A DNA stretch of 64,000 nt from Neobacillus niacini (GTDB lineage Bacteria; Bacillota; Bacilli; Bacillales; Cytobacillaceae), in the NCBI RefSeq assembly GCF_030817595.1, contig NZ_JAUSZN010000001.1:4347501-4411500 (forward strand). The letters run 5' to 3'. Numbering within the stretch: position 1 is the first letter of the stretch; each line of letters starts with the position of its first letter. The notes below the pieces were generated by a model. The model was not told the DNA's origin, did no database searches, and saw only the letters and a program-made list of their open reading frames with translations. Made by a program: the position numbers and the translations under genes. Below are positions 62,565 to 64,000 of the stretch, in pieces.

Positions 62565-64000
62565 TTACTCTTCTCCTACATCTGCCCATTTATATTCGTA
62601 AGTTGCCCCAAATGGGTTCACGAACACACCTTGAACTCTTGGAGAAATCAATTGTGCTCTAGAAGATTGATAAACTGGGGCAATTGCTCCGTCTTCAAAA
62701 AGCACTTTTTCAGCTGCTAAGAAGTTGTTATAACGAGCCACATTATCTGTAGCAAGCTTTGATGCTGTATCAAAAACTAATTGGTCATAAACTGGGCTTG
62801 AATATCCTGTCCAGTTGTTTCCGCTATCTGTAGTCCACAGGTTCATGAAAGTAAACGGATCTAGGAAGTCAGGACCCCATCTAGAAAGTTGAAGCTCATA
62901 TTGCATATTTGAATCTAAATCAAGACGCTGTTCTTTTGGAACTTGCTTGATATTAATCTTTAATCCTTCTAAATTCGTTGAAAGCTGGTTTGCAACATAT
63001 TCAACTAATAATTTAGTTGTTTTATCGTCATCTGCTAGGAACTCAAGTTCAACACTATCAGTACCTAACTCTTCCAGTCCTTTTGCCCAGAATTCTTTTG
63101 CTGCTTCAAGGTCATACTTCACAAGGTCACCGCTAACTTTACGGAAATCCTCACCAGTTTCAGGGATTGGTGTAAAGTCCTTTGGAACCAAGCCATTTGC
63201 AACGATTGAGCCGTTGTTTAAAATTTCATTTACTAAACCTTCTTTGTCAAAGGCTCTGCTAAGTGCTAGACGGATATTCTTATTAGCTAATGCATCCGAC
63301 GTTGTTTGGTTAAATTTAAGGAAGTATACAAAAGTATCAGCTGAAACCAAATAATCGTCATTAGTAGAATATTGGTCAACTAGGTCGGATGTTAAATCCA
63401 TACGGTCAACCGTACCTTCTTCGTATAAATCTAAAGCCGTTTGTGGATCTTTTACGACTTTAAATGTAAGTTTATCCATTTTTACGGTATTTGCATCCCA
63501 ATAATCTTTATTCTTCACAAGTTCCCATGTGTCGCTTGTGCTAGACCAATTGGCAATGGTATAAGGACCGTTTGCTAATAAGTTTTCTGTGCTAGTAGCG
63601 AAATTATCTCCCTTTTCTTCGACAAACTTTTTATTTAATGGCAGGAATGTTCCAAATGTCGTTAATGTTTCAAAGTATGGAGTTGGATTTTCTAATTGAA
63701 CGACTAGAGTATAATCGCCTTCTGCTTTTACTCCTAGCTCTTCTACTGCTAGTTCGCCTTTGCTTATTGCAGTTGCATTTTTAATTACGCCATTCATCAT
63801 ATAAGGGCCATATTCGGATGCGGTATCAGGGTTAACAGCACGCTGCCATGAATACACGAAATCATGAGCTGTTACAGGGTCTCCATTTGACCATTTAGCG
63901 TCTTCTCTTAATGTAAAGGTCCAAGTCAGACCATCATCACTTACTTTATGCTCGGTAGCAATCCCCGGAGTTGGTTGTGTTTTTTCATCTAAACGGTATA
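62565..64000 (-). CDS. Oligopeptide ABC transporter substrate-binding protein (OppA-like), cut by the right edge
   Basis: About 478 codons are in the window, with the N-terminus (signal peptide and first lobe) beyond the right edge. The open frame continues past 63857 as WSNGDPVTAHDFVYSWQRAVNP, a hallmark of solute-binding family 5 (OppA/DppE). Later motifs are NIRLALSRAFDKEGLVNEI, LQLSRWGPDFLDPFTFMNLW and the C-terminus NPFGATYEYKWADVGEE. It binds extracellular peptides for import; specificity is unknown. It is transcribed against the fork. Confidence 0.92.
   Translation of the reverse strand, partial: YRLDEKTQPTPGIATEHKVSDDGLTWTFTLREDAKWSNGDPVTAHDFVYSWQRAVNPDTASEYGPYMMNGVIKNATAISKGELAVEELGVKAEGDYTLVVQLENPTPYFETLTTFGTFLPLNKKFVEEKGDNFATSTENLLANGPYTIANWSSTSDTWELVKNKDYWDANTVKMDKLTFKVVKDPQTALDLYEEGTVDRMDLTSDLVDQYSTNDDYLVSADTFVYFLKFNQTTSDALANKNIRLALSRAFDKEGLVNEILNNGSIVANGLVPKDFTPIPETGEDFRKVSGDLVKYDLEAAKEFWAKGLEELGTDSVELEFLADDDKTTKLLVEYVANQLSTNLEGLKINIKQVPKEQRLDLDSNMQYELQLSRWGPDFLDPFTFMNLWTTDSGNNWTGYSSPVYDQLVFDTASKLATDNVARYNNFLAAEKVLFEDGAIAPVYQSSRAQLISPRVQGVFVNPFGATYEYKWADVGEE

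Overview
The window is the replication-origin region of a low-GC, endospore-forming Bacillaceae chromosome. Gene order closely follows Bacillus subtilis around oriC, and spore-linked genes (spoIIIJ, yyaC) are present. Protein content suggests Bacillus, Neobacillus or a relative; the species cannot be fixed from the sequence alone.

Left arm (1-8851, minus strand): gyrA (cut by the window edge), gyrB, remB, recF, rlbA, dnaN, dnaA. The origin is bipartite, as in B. subtilis: a DnaA-box cluster upstream of dnaA (8852-9480), and a second part between dnaA and dnaN with DnaA boxes, DnaA-trios and an AT-rich unwinding stretch. Right arm, core block (9556-31981, mostly plus strand): rpmH, rnpA, spoIIIJ, khpB, mnmE, mnmG, rsmG, noc, parA, parB, a DUF554 membrane protein, yyaC, an MscS channel, a DUF951 protein, a YyaE-like molybdoenzyme, ychF, rpsF-ssbA-rpsR, yybS-gdpP-rplI and dnaC. 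Three parS sites (in parB, before ssbA, in walK) mark the ParABS loading zone. DnaA-box clusters lie upstream of mnmE and rlmH. Two nearly identical repeats of about 191 bp flank the rsmG-noc-parAB block.

Next come a frameshifted NERD-domain gene, purA with paired PurBoxes, a Lys-Glu-Asp-Phe tRNA cluster, a LysM/G5/M23 cell-wall peptidase with a possible WalR site, the walRKHIJ-htrC operon, a CxxH/CxxC mini-protein and rlmH.

From about 44.9 kb the content is accessory and metabolic: a maltose-6-phosphate cluster (RpiR regulator, PTS EIICB, GH4 phospho-glucosidase); a DUF2156 protein; a polar amino-acid ABC transporter; a second amino-acid ABC transporter behind a lysine riboswitch; serA behind a ZTP riboswitch; a diverged full-length HPr kinase paralogue; a fructosamine (frlA-frlB-frlD-frlR) cluster with a shared operator-like element at two promoters; and a truncated peptide-binding lipoprotein gene at the right edge.

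Nearly all genes are co-directional with the fork leaving oriC. On the right arm the exceptions are yyaC, the NERD pseudogene, serA and the oppA-like gene. I found no IS element, prophage, rRNA gene or CRISPR array. No clearly new multi-gene system was found; the most unusual items are the HprK paralogue, the E. coli-type frl cluster, the ZTP-serA pairing and the paired repeats around parAB.
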